NCBI GenBank assembly: GCA_034766995.1
Contig: CM068318.1
Coordinates: 7,327,001 to 7,391,000, forward strand
Source of the DNA: Acanthacorydalis orientalis
Lineage: Eukaryota; Arthropoda; Insecta; Megaloptera; Corydalidae
Direction of reading: 5' to 3'
DNA: 64,000 nucleotides
Position numbers and translations under genes: made by a program. This document shows, piece after piece, positions 1-13,160 of the stretch (positions are counted from its first letter, which is position 1; each line of letters starts with the position of its first letter). Under the pieces are notes generated by a model that was not told the DNA's origin, ran no database searches, and was given only the letters and a program-made list of their open reading frames with translations.

Positions 1-1179
1 AATTATTATTTTATAAGAGTATTCGAATAAATAATATTTTCTTTTCTTTTTGAGTAATTTGAAAATTGTTACAATATTTACTTCAGAGTATATATATATA
101 TATATTTGAAATTAAAAGAAAACTAATTATAAATAACGAAATTTAATGAACTAAAATAATTTAGTTGTGTTACTGAATATTGATATCAGACAGATTGAGA
201 CTCTGGCGATATTTTTATAATTTTAAAATATTGAATCCTCTATGGAGGTTTGAAATTCAACTAAACTGACTTATTAGTGATCAAATTACAAAGAAATCTA
301 ATCGGTGCAGCAATCTCGTCTAATAGTTTTTTTTTTACTAAGATTGATTTGATGTTAAAAGCTACACGGATTTCGTGATGGTTTTCTATAGTGATTTTAT
401 CCTCACTGTTGTACACAGAAGCATATGATTTATGTTTTATTAAATTGAGATATTTGACGGTTTTGTAGCTTCTGTTATGAATCAAGCTTGTGAGAGACTG
501 AGTGTGAAAATGTGACTTCGTACTAATCCAGCGTCAGGGATTATCTGCATCGAAAATACTAATCAGTAGCTTAAGAATACTTGGAATGAGTTGGATGATA
601 TTTCCTATATTTTAAAGTAGTGAAAACTCAATTATAGTATACTAATGCTATCAATTACAATAAACAAATTATGAAGGTTTATCTTACATACAGTCAAGAT
701 ACATCTTTTCAAATTTATTTTTTGTTACCACCTCTGATGGAAATGTTAAATAAATAAAGGATAAAATCAGAAGATAATCACTATGAGCAGTTTTACAATA
801 TTCATAAAAAATTTAGTATGTAGATAGATTTTACAATCTGTATTGGATATGTTTTTAAACAGGAACCTACATGAAACATTGCTCAAAGTATTGAATGTAT
901 TTTTTTTAAGATGAATCTGCCTGGATTGGTGTTCGAAAAAGATTATTAGGAAGTATTAATTTTATAATTAATTTTATAATTGCATCGCATGCGGTTAGAA
1001 GGATGTAATAATTTTAGATATGAGGAAAAATTTATTAAGGTTTTACACGAGACAACTTCATCAACGATATCTGTTTTCTCACTCGTGGATATGAATTTCA
1101 TAAATGTTACCACGAGATTAGTGTTCGTGTGTTATCTATTCACATGAAAGTATCTGTGCTGCGAATTGTTGACCGAGAC
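1..1179. other. AT-rich non-coding stretch
   Basis: No gene is recognisable. It holds a short (AT)n tract near 90-105 and homopolymer T runs. The one open frame (261-485, minus) is Lys/Ile/Asn-rich with no recognisable motif and is probably chance. Confidence 0.6.
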
Positions 1180-1640
1180 TGTTATAAACGAAACTCTCTT
1201 ATCACGGAGTCAAGTGAAGCGACCTATATTATTTTTAAAAACAATAAATAACGAACGCGCGCGTGTCGTTTTATTAAACTTTTTTTTATGCCGTAGCGAT
1301 ATTCAAAAACCATAAACTAACGGCCTCTGGTGCGTCGCTCGGAGGTTATTTGAAAAGGACGAAATTAGTTTGGCGAAGTATCTAGATGTCGCATGGGAAA
1401 TCTTATATAAGTTCGCACAGATACACGCGGCACTTATATTGCCGTAATGTCAGTTTGTGTGCGAAACGAGAGACAGATAAACGTGTCTTCGTCGTCGACG
1501 TCGTCGGGACATTGCTTCTGTTTTGTTTTTGCGAAGTTTCGCGCTCGGTGACAAAACACGGACGATGCCGCCGCGACGTTCACTTTTTTTTATTCATTGT
1601 CATAAACATAGACATGTCTGCCAACTTTTACGCCCAACCC
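1180..1640. other. CpG-containing patch, possible regulatory or 5' exon DNA
   Basis: CpG and GC content rise sharply against the neighbours (cgacgtcgtcggg, gccgccgcgacg, ggcctctggtgcgtcgctcgg). An open frame from 1386 on the plus strand runs through it but continues into the (AT)n tract and resembles no known family. Inference: unmethylated or conserved DNA such as a promoter, enhancer or untranslated exon. No core promoter could be assigned. Confidence 0.35.
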
Positions 1641-1754
1641 GCCAGTAACCATTCTTGCTGTCTATCACTCGGTTTAGTTTTTTTTTTCTTTTTTTATTAC
1701 CCATACATTTATGGAAATCTTTTCGTATTTTCAGGCGTCGATGCATTTATCGTA

Positions 1755-1756
<2 letters not shown>

Positions 1757-1796
<40 letters not shown>
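1757..1796. repeat. (AT)20 microsatellite
   Basis: Forty bases of uninterrupted AT dinucleotide, followed to about 1857 by degenerate TATATTTATA sequence. It creates Ile-Tyr open frames in several phases, none of them genes. Confidence 0.95.
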
Positions 1797-1808
<12 letters not shown>

Positions 1809-1859
1809 GTATATATTTGTACATATTTTTTTTTATTTATATATTTATGTACATGAGTT

Positions 1860-2539
1860 TTCCCGGAACTGGATATATAAACAGGATAAACATTTTATAC
1901 GAGATTTACTGCACCGTAGACGTATTTTGAATAATAACTGTTTACTAAACGACAAAATGAATTTAAATCATTCCAATTTGAATATATTACGTTCGTGAGC
2001 AAATTGTGAATTTGAATAAATACAATGAATCATAAAACAAGATTAAGAACATTAAACACTTTTGACGAGGAATTTTTATACTTATAATAAAATTAAAGAA
2101 TCTTTCATATTAACATACAAATCCTCTCACTCTCACTATGGAGATCTTAAATTTATCAGTATTGAAATTGAATAGAAAATGATCAGGTTAAACATTTATA
2201 CGGACATGACAAGAAATTACAGTTGTTCTTGAAATGAAGATGTGTGAAAATTGAAATCAGAATAAATAAGTGACAATAAATACAAAACAAGAACATGATA
2301 AGAAAACAAATTAAATTAATGAACATTTCATTAGTCAGTACAAGTGTAAATCATAAAGTAAAAATAATATCAATAATATTTTTAAATATGATTAAATTTA
2401 TGATTATCTAAAAGGATATTTATAGTTTAGTTATGATACTATGGCTAAATTCACTTACACAAATGAATTATTTTTTCATCTTGCAAACCACTTAAATGTT
2501 TCCGGTCAAAAAGTTCAAGAAATCATTAGTCATATTTTT
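1860..2539. other. AT-rich non-coding stretch
   Basis: No open frame of interest and no motif recognised; plain AT-rich DNA. Confidence 0.6.
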
Positions 2540-2790
2540 TGATAGTTGCTCATGCGTTTTTAGACGATGATTCTATTATCTTCTGACTGATAAGGTACAA
2601 AAAATCTGTATTTAGATTTTCCGTATCTTGGTGCAAAGAGGATAATAGCATAGATACTATCAAAATATGCATCAGCCATAATCAAAAATGATTAATAGTG
2701 TTTTATTGAACACTTTTGATCAGAAAAATTTCTATGTTTTTTGGGATGAACAAAGATTTTATTGTGAAAATGGCATTATTTAAAGATACC
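2540..2790 (+). repeat. Short dispersed repeat family, copy 1
   Basis: Shares an ordered set of words with six other places in the window: AATCAAAAATGATTAATA, then GAACACTTTTGATCAGAA, then a TTTTGGGATGA segment and GTGAAAATGG. Relatives lie near 4.4, 16.6, 22.4 (reversed), 24.7, 57.1 and 58.6 kb. The upstream part (TTGCTCATGCG, GACGATGATTCT) also matches the 58.5-kb copy. It looks like an old non-autonomous element; the ends are not defined. Confidence 0.5.
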
Positions 2791-3059
2791 AGTAATAATT
2801 AAATTATATATTTACTGAATGAAAGATTTTCTATTATGTTTATTATCATACACGACGTATACTCTTTTTACTAGCAAAGAATTGATTATCTCTGGTGTGG
2901 TTTGTATAAAATGTTACCAAATATAAATTACAAACTAATGTTTTACAGTATGAAGCGGTTGTAACGTTCGAATTTATCTTATGCGCCGATCTTCGCATCA
3001 AACTATTATGATAAAACTGTATATACAACCGAAGTGAAAGTAGATGATGTTGCTGAGTA

Positions 3060-3450
3060 CGATTTAAATCATGCACCGCGAGCAGAAAAACATTTTTATA
3101 TGTGTGCGCACGGTGCGTTTGTTAAACGCCGCGAACGTGTGGCAGTTGTGCCGTGAGCCGTGTGTTTCTGACAAGCAAGAACACCCTCAACTAACACGTA
3201 CGAATAAGTTTTAAGATGTTATCATGCGAAAGTTCATCAATCATATATTCAACTAAATAAAATTGCGTAGCTAGCGGCAGAAAGCAGCAGCGGCGCTCTG
3301 GCTGATCTGTTTCTATTGCGAAATTTTTGTTGTTGGTAACGGATCGACACAGAGTTTCGTTGCAAGTTTCACACGCGCGAAATGTGTTCAGACGTTGAAC
3401 TTTTTGAGTATTTCGAATGTTACACGCAGATAAAATGATTTAAAGGAATC
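3060..3450. other. CpG-containing patch
   Basis: A run of CpG-bearing words (gtgcgcacggtgcg, aacgccgcgaacgtg, gcagcagcggcgctctgg) in AT-rich DNA. No convincing open frame. It may be regulatory or an untranslated exon; the function is unknown. Confidence 0.3.
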
Positions 3451-4339
3451 GCAGTGACGTTACAAAGAACATAAATCAATATGGGGTTCTGCTTTTTTAT
3501 CTTTATCTACTGAACGATTTTTTACGTTTCTAGAGATATTCTCCAATAAAGAAAAAGTTACTATCTTTTTTTGAAAAGTTATGCTTTACAATGTTTAGAC
3601 TGTTTTTATTTATTTCCTAATAGTGATATTAGATGTAACGAGAAACGATAATCTAAAAATATTACCACATGGTCTCAATAAATGAATATTATAATTCTAT
3701 TGTAATTAAAAAACAGATTCTGACATAAATACATTCTAGTAATTGTATACTGTACGCGTTAAACACTGATATATAAAAAGATGCCTTTTACAAATAGATT
3801 CAGTACACAACTTGCTATTAGAATTGGTTTTTGAGTCCTGATTATATCCCCAGTCTAATATGTGTTCGGACACTATTGACTTTAGTTGTCGCCACACACT
3901 TAAACCCCAAGCAATCAACCAACTATCTAATATGCGAATATGTGAATGTGAATCTAAGAAGAAGCTCCACTTATATTAAAAGTACAACTATTAGTTGCTC
4001 GACCTTACATTAGAATCGTCAACAAAAACTACCACACATATATTACAATGTCAAATATAATAGATATTAAACATGATACTAACAAAAAACCTTCAACGTC
4101 ACAAACATTTTACATTAGAACTCTAACTATCAAGGACTTAATACAAAGATCGATTTATATAATCAGAATTATAAAAAAATGTTATTCAGCTAAACATTTG
4201 TTCTATTTTAATCAAAAATTATAATTTAAAGCCTGAGAGATAATAAAAAATAATTTTTCCAGATATCTATTTCAATACATTTTATTGCCATTTTCTGAAA
4301 TTTAATCTACTATTTTTTTTCTGTTTGCGCACATGAACT
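3451..4339. other. AT-rich non-coding stretch
   Basis: No gene recognised. Two overlapping 60-codon open frames at 3736-4013 on opposite strands show no family resemblance. The segment 3825-3960 is less AT-rich than its surroundings and could be a decayed transposon fragment, but nothing identifies it. Confidence 0.5.
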
Positions 4340-4510
4340 TTTCTGTACCTTAACTTACTAAAGATGATAGCTACGCTATAGAAATTAATAAAAGAAACAA
4401 TCAAAAATGATCAACATATATTTACTGAAAAGTTTATAGTGATTTGTGGGGTAGTGAAAAATTATGCTGGGAAAATGAATTTAGGTAGTGCTAAAAACTA
4501 TATTATGTTT
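4340..4510 (+). repeat. Short dispersed repeat family, copy 2
   Basis: Contains AATCAAAAATGATCAACA, then GATTTGTGGGGTAGTGAAAA and GGGAAAATGAATT, in the same order as the other copies of this family (best compared with 16,520-16,690). Confidence 0.5.
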
Positions 4511-4727
4511 TTTTTTGTCGAGTTTTGTTATAAGTGCAGTTTATATAAATGCAATACAGAGCTATAAATAGTCAATAAAAGTTGCATTATTTATAGAAAA
4601 TCAAAGGCAATATAAATTCATATTTTCAGAAAAAATAGAAATTCTATAAAAACAATAACGTGCTATTTAAAAAGGGTTTCCTTGAAAAAATCATTTAAAT
4701 AGATTGTCTGTTTATTTACTTTTGGTC

Positions 4728-4730
<3 letters not shown>

Positions 4731-4768
<38 letters not shown>
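4731..4768. repeat. (AT)n microsatellite
   Basis: Nineteen uninterrupted TA units. Confidence 0.95.
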
Positions 4769-4769
<1 letters not shown>

Positions 4770-5748
4770 TTCAATAAAAAAATCTCGAGTTTTATGAATT
4801 GACTGATGAAATTTACTTGCAATGACGAATATTAAAAACAAACGTCTTAACATTAATTATATTTATTGCACAAAAAGACATACACATGATTGCGTTTTAA
4901 TTTCATACCGGAATCCGTTTAAACAAATAAAAATATTAGACACACACGAGTGATTTTCCAAGGACTTGGAAAAAAGATGTTCAAGTTTTGAAGAACGAAC
5001 AGAACAAGATAATATTTTCAACGAGAGAGGCAGTCGGTACATCCCGCCGACGAAAGTATTCCTTTAATTAAGTATTTACGTAAAATTACTTGCATAAAAC
5101 AGTCGTCCGTCAACGTTGAAAAAGAACGTTTAACGGAAAATAAAAACAGCTCAAGAGCGTCTAAAATAAACAAAAGATACAAACGAAAAACAAAAGATAA
5201 GAAAAGCACCGTTGAAACAAAACACTCTCGTCCTACTGTTCATACTTGCTTCTCCTACGTACATCTACTTCAAATGTTCATAATGAGCGGTGGATTCTTT
5301 CGTTAAGATGTGCCTATTAACTTTTAATGTCGATATAGCCGTAGTTTTATTTTGTAAGCTTTGTACAATATATATATATATATTCTCTCTCTGTGTGTAA
5401 GTGTAGTTACATACATGTTAACAGAATAATTAGTACAACTCAATCAATTTTCAGTCTGATTTTAATTTCTTTAAATTGATATGCAGATATACTAATTAAA
5501 AAATAATTATCACAAAGACAAAGACTATCACAATTCGTGACTGAATCATGTATTTATTATTCTATGCGTTAATTATTTTTTATCAATATAATAAATGTAG
5601 TAAAATATAAAAACCACGAGAAAAATATTTAATAACAAGAGACGCGATGAGTTTGTGTGCAATTACATAAAAATACAATATTGATAATGCAAAATAAGTA
5701 ATATAAAGATGATTCGTGAAGTAAATTCATATACATATATATGATTCA

Positions 5749-5751
<3 letters not shown>
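4769..5751. other. AT-rich non-coding stretch
   Basis: No gene seen. The minus-strand 63-codon open frame at 5018-5209 lies in slightly CpG-richer DNA but has no recognisable domain. Confidence 0.55.

Positions 5752-5817
<66 letters not shown>
5752..5817. repeat. (AT)n microsatellite
   Basis: About 65 bases of AT dinucleotide with a single G interruption near 5801. Confidence 0.95.
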
Positions 5818-6463
5818 CACAAGATGTAGAAGTTTATCCTTCTCCACTACTAATATATAAGTCTATGTTTATACGTATTCTGTGTATTCTGTTTCATTTC
5901 ACTACTTCAAATAATTTTAACCGTGAAAATATTATTTAAATATATTTAAAAGTTCAATCAGTCTAATCATATTTATAATTTAATTAAATAACATGAAATG
6001 TTTTTATATGATTTATTTTAAATTAAATTTATATATATATATTTCAATGGTACACTTATTACAAATACTAAAATATTATCACAGATAGCTATGACTTAGT
6101 TTACCCTTCCTCTCTACTGGAACACAGCTCCATGTTCACATGCATTCTGCGCAATACATGTCACTTTTTTCTGGTTCAAATTAAACAAATCGTATAAATG
6201 TTCTTCAGATATAAACAGAAGTTCAATCAGTGTAATCACATCTTTAATTTAATATTTGCGTTCCTGATGGTATCATGTAAGTCTATTTGATCTCTTTTTT
6301 AGTGAATGTATAGTTAACCTGTCATATATTAAGAACATGTTGTACGTAGTATACGAAGTATATTTTATCGTTGTGAAAATAATATATCAATGTTAGTACG
6401 AAACCGCTTTTTAGTTTGGCTGTAATCGATTCTAAATCAAAAAACATTTTTATGAAATGTCAG

Positions 6464-6491
<28 letters not shown>
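6464..6491. repeat. (AT)n microsatellite
   Basis: Uninterrupted TA units. The word TTCAATGGTAC follows here, and a close match (TTTCAATGGTACAC) follows the shorter tract near 6045, so the two flanks may be related copies of one sequence. Confidence 0.9.
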
Positions 6492-6496
<5 letters not shown>

Positions 6497-6835
6497 GGTA
6501 CCTATGATAAAATTATTAAAATAATTTTCAAGTCAGCCATATTGTAGACAGGTGTATTCATCCCCTCTACTAGGATCAACTAGTATTCATGTGTGCTGGT
6601 GTATTCCACATGCAGTTTAAGTAAAATATTATTTTAATGTAGTGTAGAGTTCAGATAAGCTAATCCAGTTTATTATTTAATTTAATATTTGTGTTTTTAC
6701 TGGTATACACGTACGTATTATTCATATTTAATTTCAATAATGTCCAGTTAACATTTTATACATTGAAAGCATGCCATAAAGTATTATTACTGCGTAGAGA
6801 ATGAAATACACTTTGTATCATTGTTCATATTAAAT

Positions 6836-7077
<242 letters not shown>

Positions 7078-7454
7078 TGCAGTGGTGGCCTCAGGATTTA
7101 ATCTTGGGAGGGAAGAGTTAATCGTATAATTTCTTTAATGCGAATTCAATAAAATTTATTAAGTTATTATAAAAATTTATTTAAATAATATAATCCAGTT
7201 TAACTTTCTTTTTACAAAGCTCCTGAATTACTTCAGTCGTGGCTATATTAATCTCTTGGTGTATATAAAGGAATTTTCGCATGTGATTTTATTTTGTTTT
7301 CTAGTGTTTGTTTTCTTTTTTTTTGGGGATGCCAAAGCCTCTTGCCTCACTTTATGTATATATATATGTACACATAAAATAAAAGTACAACTCAAAATTC
7401 ATAATCCTGAGAGCGTTCAACCTTTTGTTCATTGTTTATAAATAGTATTGCACT

Positions 7455-7720
7455 TTTTGTTAATTGAAGTCGTGCTGGAAATAGTATCAAAAAATATCGT
7501 AGAAAATCAAATACATAAATTAGAACATTTTGAAGAGAATGTTTATTGAAATTAAAAATTTATAAATGCTTTTCGAAATAATTACATTTTATCATCTTAA
7601 CCCTATAAAGCCTGAATTTTTATTTTAAGAACAAACTTTTCTTTTCATTGTTTAGTTCCATAGTTATTGTAAAATTTACAATTTCTTTCATATGTTACCA
7701 AAACGTTACATTCGTCCTTG
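7455..7720 (+). repeat. Dispersed repeat, partner of 48,140-48,350 in opposite orientation
   Basis: Shares GTGCTGGAAATA near its start and AACCCTATAAAGCCTGAATT with a following TTTTATTTTAAGAA segment and CATTGTTTA with the reverse complement of 48,140-48,350, in the same order. Two diverged copies of one unknown interspersed element. Confidence 0.55.
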
Positions 7721-8039
7721 GATTCATGATAAATCTATACAGAAGTATTTAAACCAAAATATATCTTTATTTATAGTTTTTATAGTTGTTTGAATATGTG
7801 TGTCCTTTTTTCACATATTTGAATTTATAACTACTAGTAAATCTACTTTTTTGAATTACATTAGCGTTCTTAGAGTTCACTTTTGCGTATTTGTTTTCAA
7901 AACCATTAATAAATTGAAACACTGCAAGTTATCATACATACTCGTATTTGAATAAATCAACCGATTCGTCTTATTTAATTTGGACTAAAGCAAAACGCAA
8001 AAAAAAAATACAAATTGCCGTTTCATAAGAACCTCGTCA

Positions 8040-8430
8040 CGCGTCAGACATTCGTTACGATGTAACGTATAACCACCCTCTGTTTCGAACATCGTTGAAC
8101 GAAATCGTATTAACAACGTTCGTTGAACAGATACGACCACACATTAACGGTAAAATAACGAATGACTCGAACGAACCGCACAATTCGAATCGTAATTTTA
8201 CGCAAAAGAATAAAAGAGCGTCCCGTGTATCTGACGTTCGAGAACGCAAAACTCTATTCGTTAGTGTAACGACTCCTTAACGGAACCGACGTCGTCGTCG
8301 TCGCCAGGCAACAAAGTACTTGTTGCGTGACTGAGTGAATTGAAGCGTGACTTATAACCTGACGAGCCACTTGTAAGAAAGACGACGACTACGACACAAC
8401 GAACTCCTCTTCTGTATATGAATACGCACA
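8040..8430. other. CpG-rich patch
   Basis: Dense CpG (cgtcgtcgtcgtcgcc, gacgacgactacgacac) with near-direct copies of CGTTGAAC at about 8,090 and 8,122. Two 60-codon open frames overlap on opposite strands without recognisable motifs. Possibly a promoter-like or conserved non-coding segment; no TATA box or splice site could be assigned with confidence. Confidence 0.35.
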
Positions 8431-8462
8431 GACCATGGCGGTATCGGTTTTATACTCGTTCG

Positions 8463-8486
8463 CACACACACACACACACACATGCT

Positions 8487-8531
<45 letters not shown>
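8463..8531. repeat. (CA)n plus (AT)n compound microsatellite
   Basis: About ten CA units (8463-8482), a short spacer, then about 21 AT units (8490-8531). Confidence 0.95.
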
Positions 8532-8533
<2 letters not shown>

Positions 8534-9205
8534 TATTAGACGCAGTAGTGCTTGAACGAGTCCGTTTCGAAGAATGTATTTCTTTTCGTATTTTTATTAT
8601 ATCTTTCTGCGACCACTTGTATGGAGTACCCTAAAATGTCGATTTATTATAATTTGTTTTGATTCGATATCTAATTTAGTTGTATGCATCGGCGAGGAGG
8701 TAACGTTTTAACGGAGTGTACTTCAAATAAACGGTAACAATTTTGTCAATGAGCCATCTTGAAAATGAAATATTTTCGTATCATGAATTTATAATAAATG
8801 AAGACAATTTTATGCGAATATTTTATACGAAGATAAAAACATATAAAGTATGATTAAATATATTTTTTACATACAATATAATTAGAAAATGAAAATAGAA
8901 TGATATGGAATTAGTTTTACGGAACAATTATTGAAAATGTGTTTAAGAGATTGTTGATTCTTTGCATTCGGAGATTTTATTCACTTCACCTGTTAGCAAT
9001 TCAAATATACTTTTTAACAAAATAGCAAGTAACTTATTTGTAAGTTATTTATAATGCTATATAATTTCAAATAAAATGATATAGCATTATAAATAATTTC
9101 TTTATTCAAATGAATCTTCAAAAATTCATTTATTAGTTCATGTTTTATAAAAAAAATAGTATTGTTATGTTAGATTTATGATGTCCTCTCAGAGGATACA
9201 GTCGA

Positions 9206-9207
<2 letters not shown>

Positions 9208-9242
<35 letters not shown>
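9208..9242. repeat. (AT)n microsatellite abutting a mariner end
   Basis: Uninterrupted TA units ending directly beside the mariner terminus TATTGGGTCATCTCATAAG. This fits the known insertion of mariner elements at TA dinucleotides. Confidence 0.9.
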
Positions 9243-9243
<1 letters not shown>

Positions 9244-9247
<4 letters not shown>

Positions 9248-10405
9248 TGGGTCATCTCATAAGTAATGCGGTTTTTAAAATAAGTTTTGGAACAGAAAAA
9301 AAATGACGTTCTAATTTTGACCCGAAATATATTTTCCGTTATTTTCAACAACTTCTTCTGTCTTAATATTAAATATTCAATACACTGATGACAAAAATTT
9401 TTGAGGGTTTGCGTTAAAGAGCTGAGTTTCATGCAGAAATCACTCTCTGTACTAAGCCGTTTTTCATTGATGCAATTTCGGAGATTTTCGAACAGATGAC
9501 AATCCGATGATGCTAGGTCAAGGGAGTATGGGGCATGAGTCATAACTTCTCATTTAAATTTTCTCAATTTTTGGAGGGATTCGTGTGCCGTGTGAAACAT
9601 TATTCATTTTCTGTTGGCTAATTCTAATAGTTTTTTCATCAATGGATTGTTATATCCGCACCAGTTATTCACAATACGATTTCTTTGTGATGATTCGATT
9701 CTCTGGTAATAGTAATGGTTAGTTTTTTCCATATTCTACCAACCAGACAACATAAACTTTTTTTGAATGAAGTCCTCCTTTCATAGTTGAAGATGGTGTT
9801 TTTTTGCAGTCAACCCATTGTCTTCCACGTTTAATATCGTTATAAACAATCTTTTTTTCATTAACAGTAACAATTCTATTCATAAACGGATAATTTTGCA
9901 ATCGGAATACATGAGAAGTACAAATGTCCACATTTTGGTTTAAATTAACGTCTGATAACTCGTGCGGAACCCATTGACTCAGCTTAGAAACCTTAACAAT
10001 CATTTTTAAGTGTCGATAAATAGTTGAACGCATTAATTTGAGTTTCTTGGTTAATTCTTCTTGAACTAGTATTTTGGTCCACTAATGTTCGCAGGATCCC
10101 ATCATCAAACTCTTGAAGACGACCTGACCTCTCCTCATCTTCAAGGCTGTGGTTCCTGGACCGAACTCGTTGAAATTATCTTTGTCATTGGCTAAGATTA
10201 AAGATCTGAACCATACATTTCTCACAATTTTTTCACTGTAGTTGTAGCGTTGTTACCCTGATGAAACTCCTAAAGTAAAATACGCGTTATATGCTCTTTT
10301 GACATTTCCATGATCACTAATATTTTTTTTTGTAAATTTGCGTGATCACTGTTAATCTTCCAGTTAGACTGAGAAAGAAAACATTACGTAATTTTTTGAT
10401 CAAAA
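9244..10405 (-). mobile_element. Decayed mariner element (mellifera-like subfamily)
   Basis: One terminus is clear: TTGGGTCATCTCATAAGTAA, continuing into TGCGGTTTTT, has the typical start of this mariner group. The other terminus, expected as its reverse complement, is only faintly visible (AAAACATTACGTAATTTTTT near 10,378-10,400). The length, about 1.16 kb, is close to the usual 1.2-1.3 kb of full mariners. The transposase inside is broken by stops and frameshifts, so the copy is dead. The outer edge at 10,405 is approximate. Confidence 0.8.
9250..10311 (-). pseudogene. Mariner transposase pseudogene
   Basis: Reading from 10,311 downwards, the start (MEMSKEHITRILL, stop, EFHQGNNATTTVKK) matches the mariner N-terminal helix-turn-helix region. 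It is followed by IYRHLKMIVKVSKLSQWVPH and ELSDVNLNQNVDICTS, then RIVTVNEKKIVYND, where family members have the first catalytic Asp (TGDE); here it reads Asn (TVNE). Downstream, the usual DNARPH block appears as NNVSHG, so the second Asp also seems lost. The C-terminal block HAPYSLDLASSDCHLF keeps the third Asp. Several in-frame stops and at least one frameshift interrupt the reading. This is a normal-length mariner transposase relic with two of three catalytic residues changed. Confidence 0.85.
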
Positions 10406-12779
10406 TATTTTTGCGTTTTGTAAAGAGTGAAAAATTTACTTGTGAGAATAAATTTTGTACATTGATGACTTTTTCCAATAATATTCCTTACTAATTCTTC
10501 CGAAAAGAAAAACTACATATTTTTTTTATTAAAAGGTCTGTTTTTAAGGATTTTTTCTCTAAATTTAAACTTTATAATTATTCACATACTCAGTGGTTTG
10601 TTGACTCTGATGTATAATAATCACTGTTGCAGGATTTGTTTAGTAAAAGTTTATTGCAATTTTTTAATACAATATTGGATAAAAACCAAATGTCGATTCA
10701 TAAAATAATACTAGTTAGAAGTAAATTAAAATTATGTCATAATTATAAAAACGAAAAGACAAAGATGATAACTCTTTGATTCATATTTAAGATTAGAGTT
10801 GAAAATTTATGATTGTTGTAGAGTATTCAGTAGTATCTAAATTTTAAACTGACTTCTATTGTGATGAAGTACTTAGTTTTTTGTATAAGAATTTGTATTT
10901 TACTAATGAATGACTGACAAGTTTATAAGTTGTATTTAGTGTAGTGTACACTGCTGATATTTTAAATAATATTTTTCGTTTGATTCTAAGTTAATAACTG
11001 TACTTACTAAGAATTAAAAAAAAAATCTTCAGGTATGTTAAATATTTTCAGTCAAGTCTGTAAGTAATAAGAAAAACACTTCTTACGCACATTAAGTTTT
11101 TAATTTTAATTTAAATGAAAAACAACGTCGTGTTTATTTATATACAGACGCACTGTACGAGATAGTTAATAAATATTATTAATGATTTTCAGTAAAAGCT
11201 AGAACAAAGAAAGCGAACAAGAGAAACAAAAAGGTATACGCACACGCTAAGATAAATATATTTTATTCAACTTCATTCTTTTATGTGTATATGTGTTAAA
11301 GCTGAATAAAAAATAAGCTAGTACGGCGTGCAAAAGAAAAACTAAGTACGTTTATATATGTACGTATCTTTCCGGCAAGTAATATTTAACCAGTATCTTG
11401 TTGTTTTGTTGAGTCGATGAATGTTCTCAAACTTCGTACTGAAACTGAAACTTCATTATCCATACAAGTATCTCGCACTGTAAATATTCTTGTACACCGT
11501 TTTTATGGCGAGCAAGTCCAGAAAAGTTTTACTTGAAAACTTAAGTCTTTTCGTAATTCACTCTATATATTAAAGTTTATGGTTTCATATGAATATATAT
11601 ATATACTCGTATATATATATTCATAAAGAATTCATTGCTTTCCGGAAAGTTGATATCGACAGATTTTAATTTATAGTAATTTTAACTGATAAAAATGTAA
11701 TAACTCTTTTAATATAGATTTTAAAAATTGCTATCGAAGATATTAATATAACTAACTGAAACTAGCCATAGGAAATAAAATAAAAGCATTTATACTGAGA
11801 GGTAACAAAATAAAATTAAAATATTGAGCACATTAAATATAGTTCGGTAATTTTGTCTAAATGAATAAACTATACTTTATATTATTATCTAATATAATAC
11901 TATTATATATTACTGTACCATTTTATCATTTTAACTGATATTTTATTATTTAATCTAATCATTATTACTATTTTAATTGTAAAACTGTAATATAAAAAAT
12001 AATATGTGAAGTGAATATGAGTTTGTAGTCAGCGAGACTTATTCCTTTACGATTCACACGGCAGTAAAAGATTTTTGTACCATTTGACTGTTTTTATTGT
12101 ATTTTCTTTGATAGAAAAAAATTAACTTTCCAATAAATCAAAAAATATCGCTGCGCACAGAATTTTAAATTCTTTTTGCGATTCATGTGAAGAACGTGGG
12201 ATCTCCAAATTTTTTATACGCTTTCTTCCATTGATAAACTTTTGGGAAAAAATATTATTCAACCCAATTCTCAAATTTACAATTTTTAAATGAAAAAAAA
12301 CTGCATTTTTTCTTATTTTTGGACGACTGTAATTTTTTTCTCATGTAAGAAAAAGTTATAAATTTAGTCTCATTGGAAATAAATTAGTGAGCTTTAAATA
12401 TATCATCATCACTGGATTCCTAGATCCACGCCCGGATTCAAAGGATAAATAAATGCTATAAAAGAACCAATTTTTATGCTCCTACAATTCGAAGATATAG
12501 ATATCTTTACCAAAATGCACATTAACTAAAATTAAAACTTATTTTCGAACAGTAAGAAAGAGTGAAGTTCTATGAGATACTTAATAAAAGCACAGGTCGT
12601 TTCAGAAGGCCCCTATATATGGGTATCAACCAAAGAATGTACGAGTCGTCGATGTCGATGTGTTCGCTTATTAAAAGCAAATTTGTCTTTCTAATTGTCA
12701 ATCTCGAATATGAATATTTTAATCGGATAACAAAATCTCAGTTATTAAACCATCTTATCGCATTATCCGTCTCTAATTG
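10406..12779. other. AT-rich non-coding stretch
   Basis: No gene recognised. The 72-codon plus-strand open frame at 12,562-12,780 has no family resemblance. The segment 12,150-12,450 (gatctccaaattttttatacgc, shown in part) is slightly more complex but unidentified. Confidence 0.5.
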
Positions 12780-13160
12780 AAACATTCATTATTCAAACGA
12801 TCATTTGACGTCGACGACGACGATTCTTCGTAATTATTCGAACACAGAGCACTGTTTGACTTTTCATTATTCAAATTGTTGCGATCGAAACGGAAGATCT
12901 CCGTGTACTTATTGCTGCGCGCATTCTTTTTATCGAGTCGAAATACAAAGCCAAAACAAATGAACTCGAGCTCACAATTGCTCGTCGAGTCTAATTAGTG
13001 TCGTGCCAGACCTGTACTGCACGACAGAGAGAAATGACGCCGATAAAATGTACGTAAGATGAATCTATTTCAAACCGTTTCTTTTAGACAAAAAAACGTT
13101 AACGGACAGACATCCGGGGAAAAGTAAAAGTATTCGGGTTTTACGCATTGCGGATTATAT
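12780..13160. other. CpG-containing patch
   Basis: GACGTCGACGACGACGATTC at the left edge and further CpG words to about 13,150 stand out from the AT-rich background. No open frame of note. Function unknown. Confidence 0.3.

Noticed and set aside
7078..7125. CAGTGGTGGCCTCAGGATTT as a transposon end
   Set aside because: The word resembles ends of some insect repeats, but no partner terminus or second copy is present in the window.
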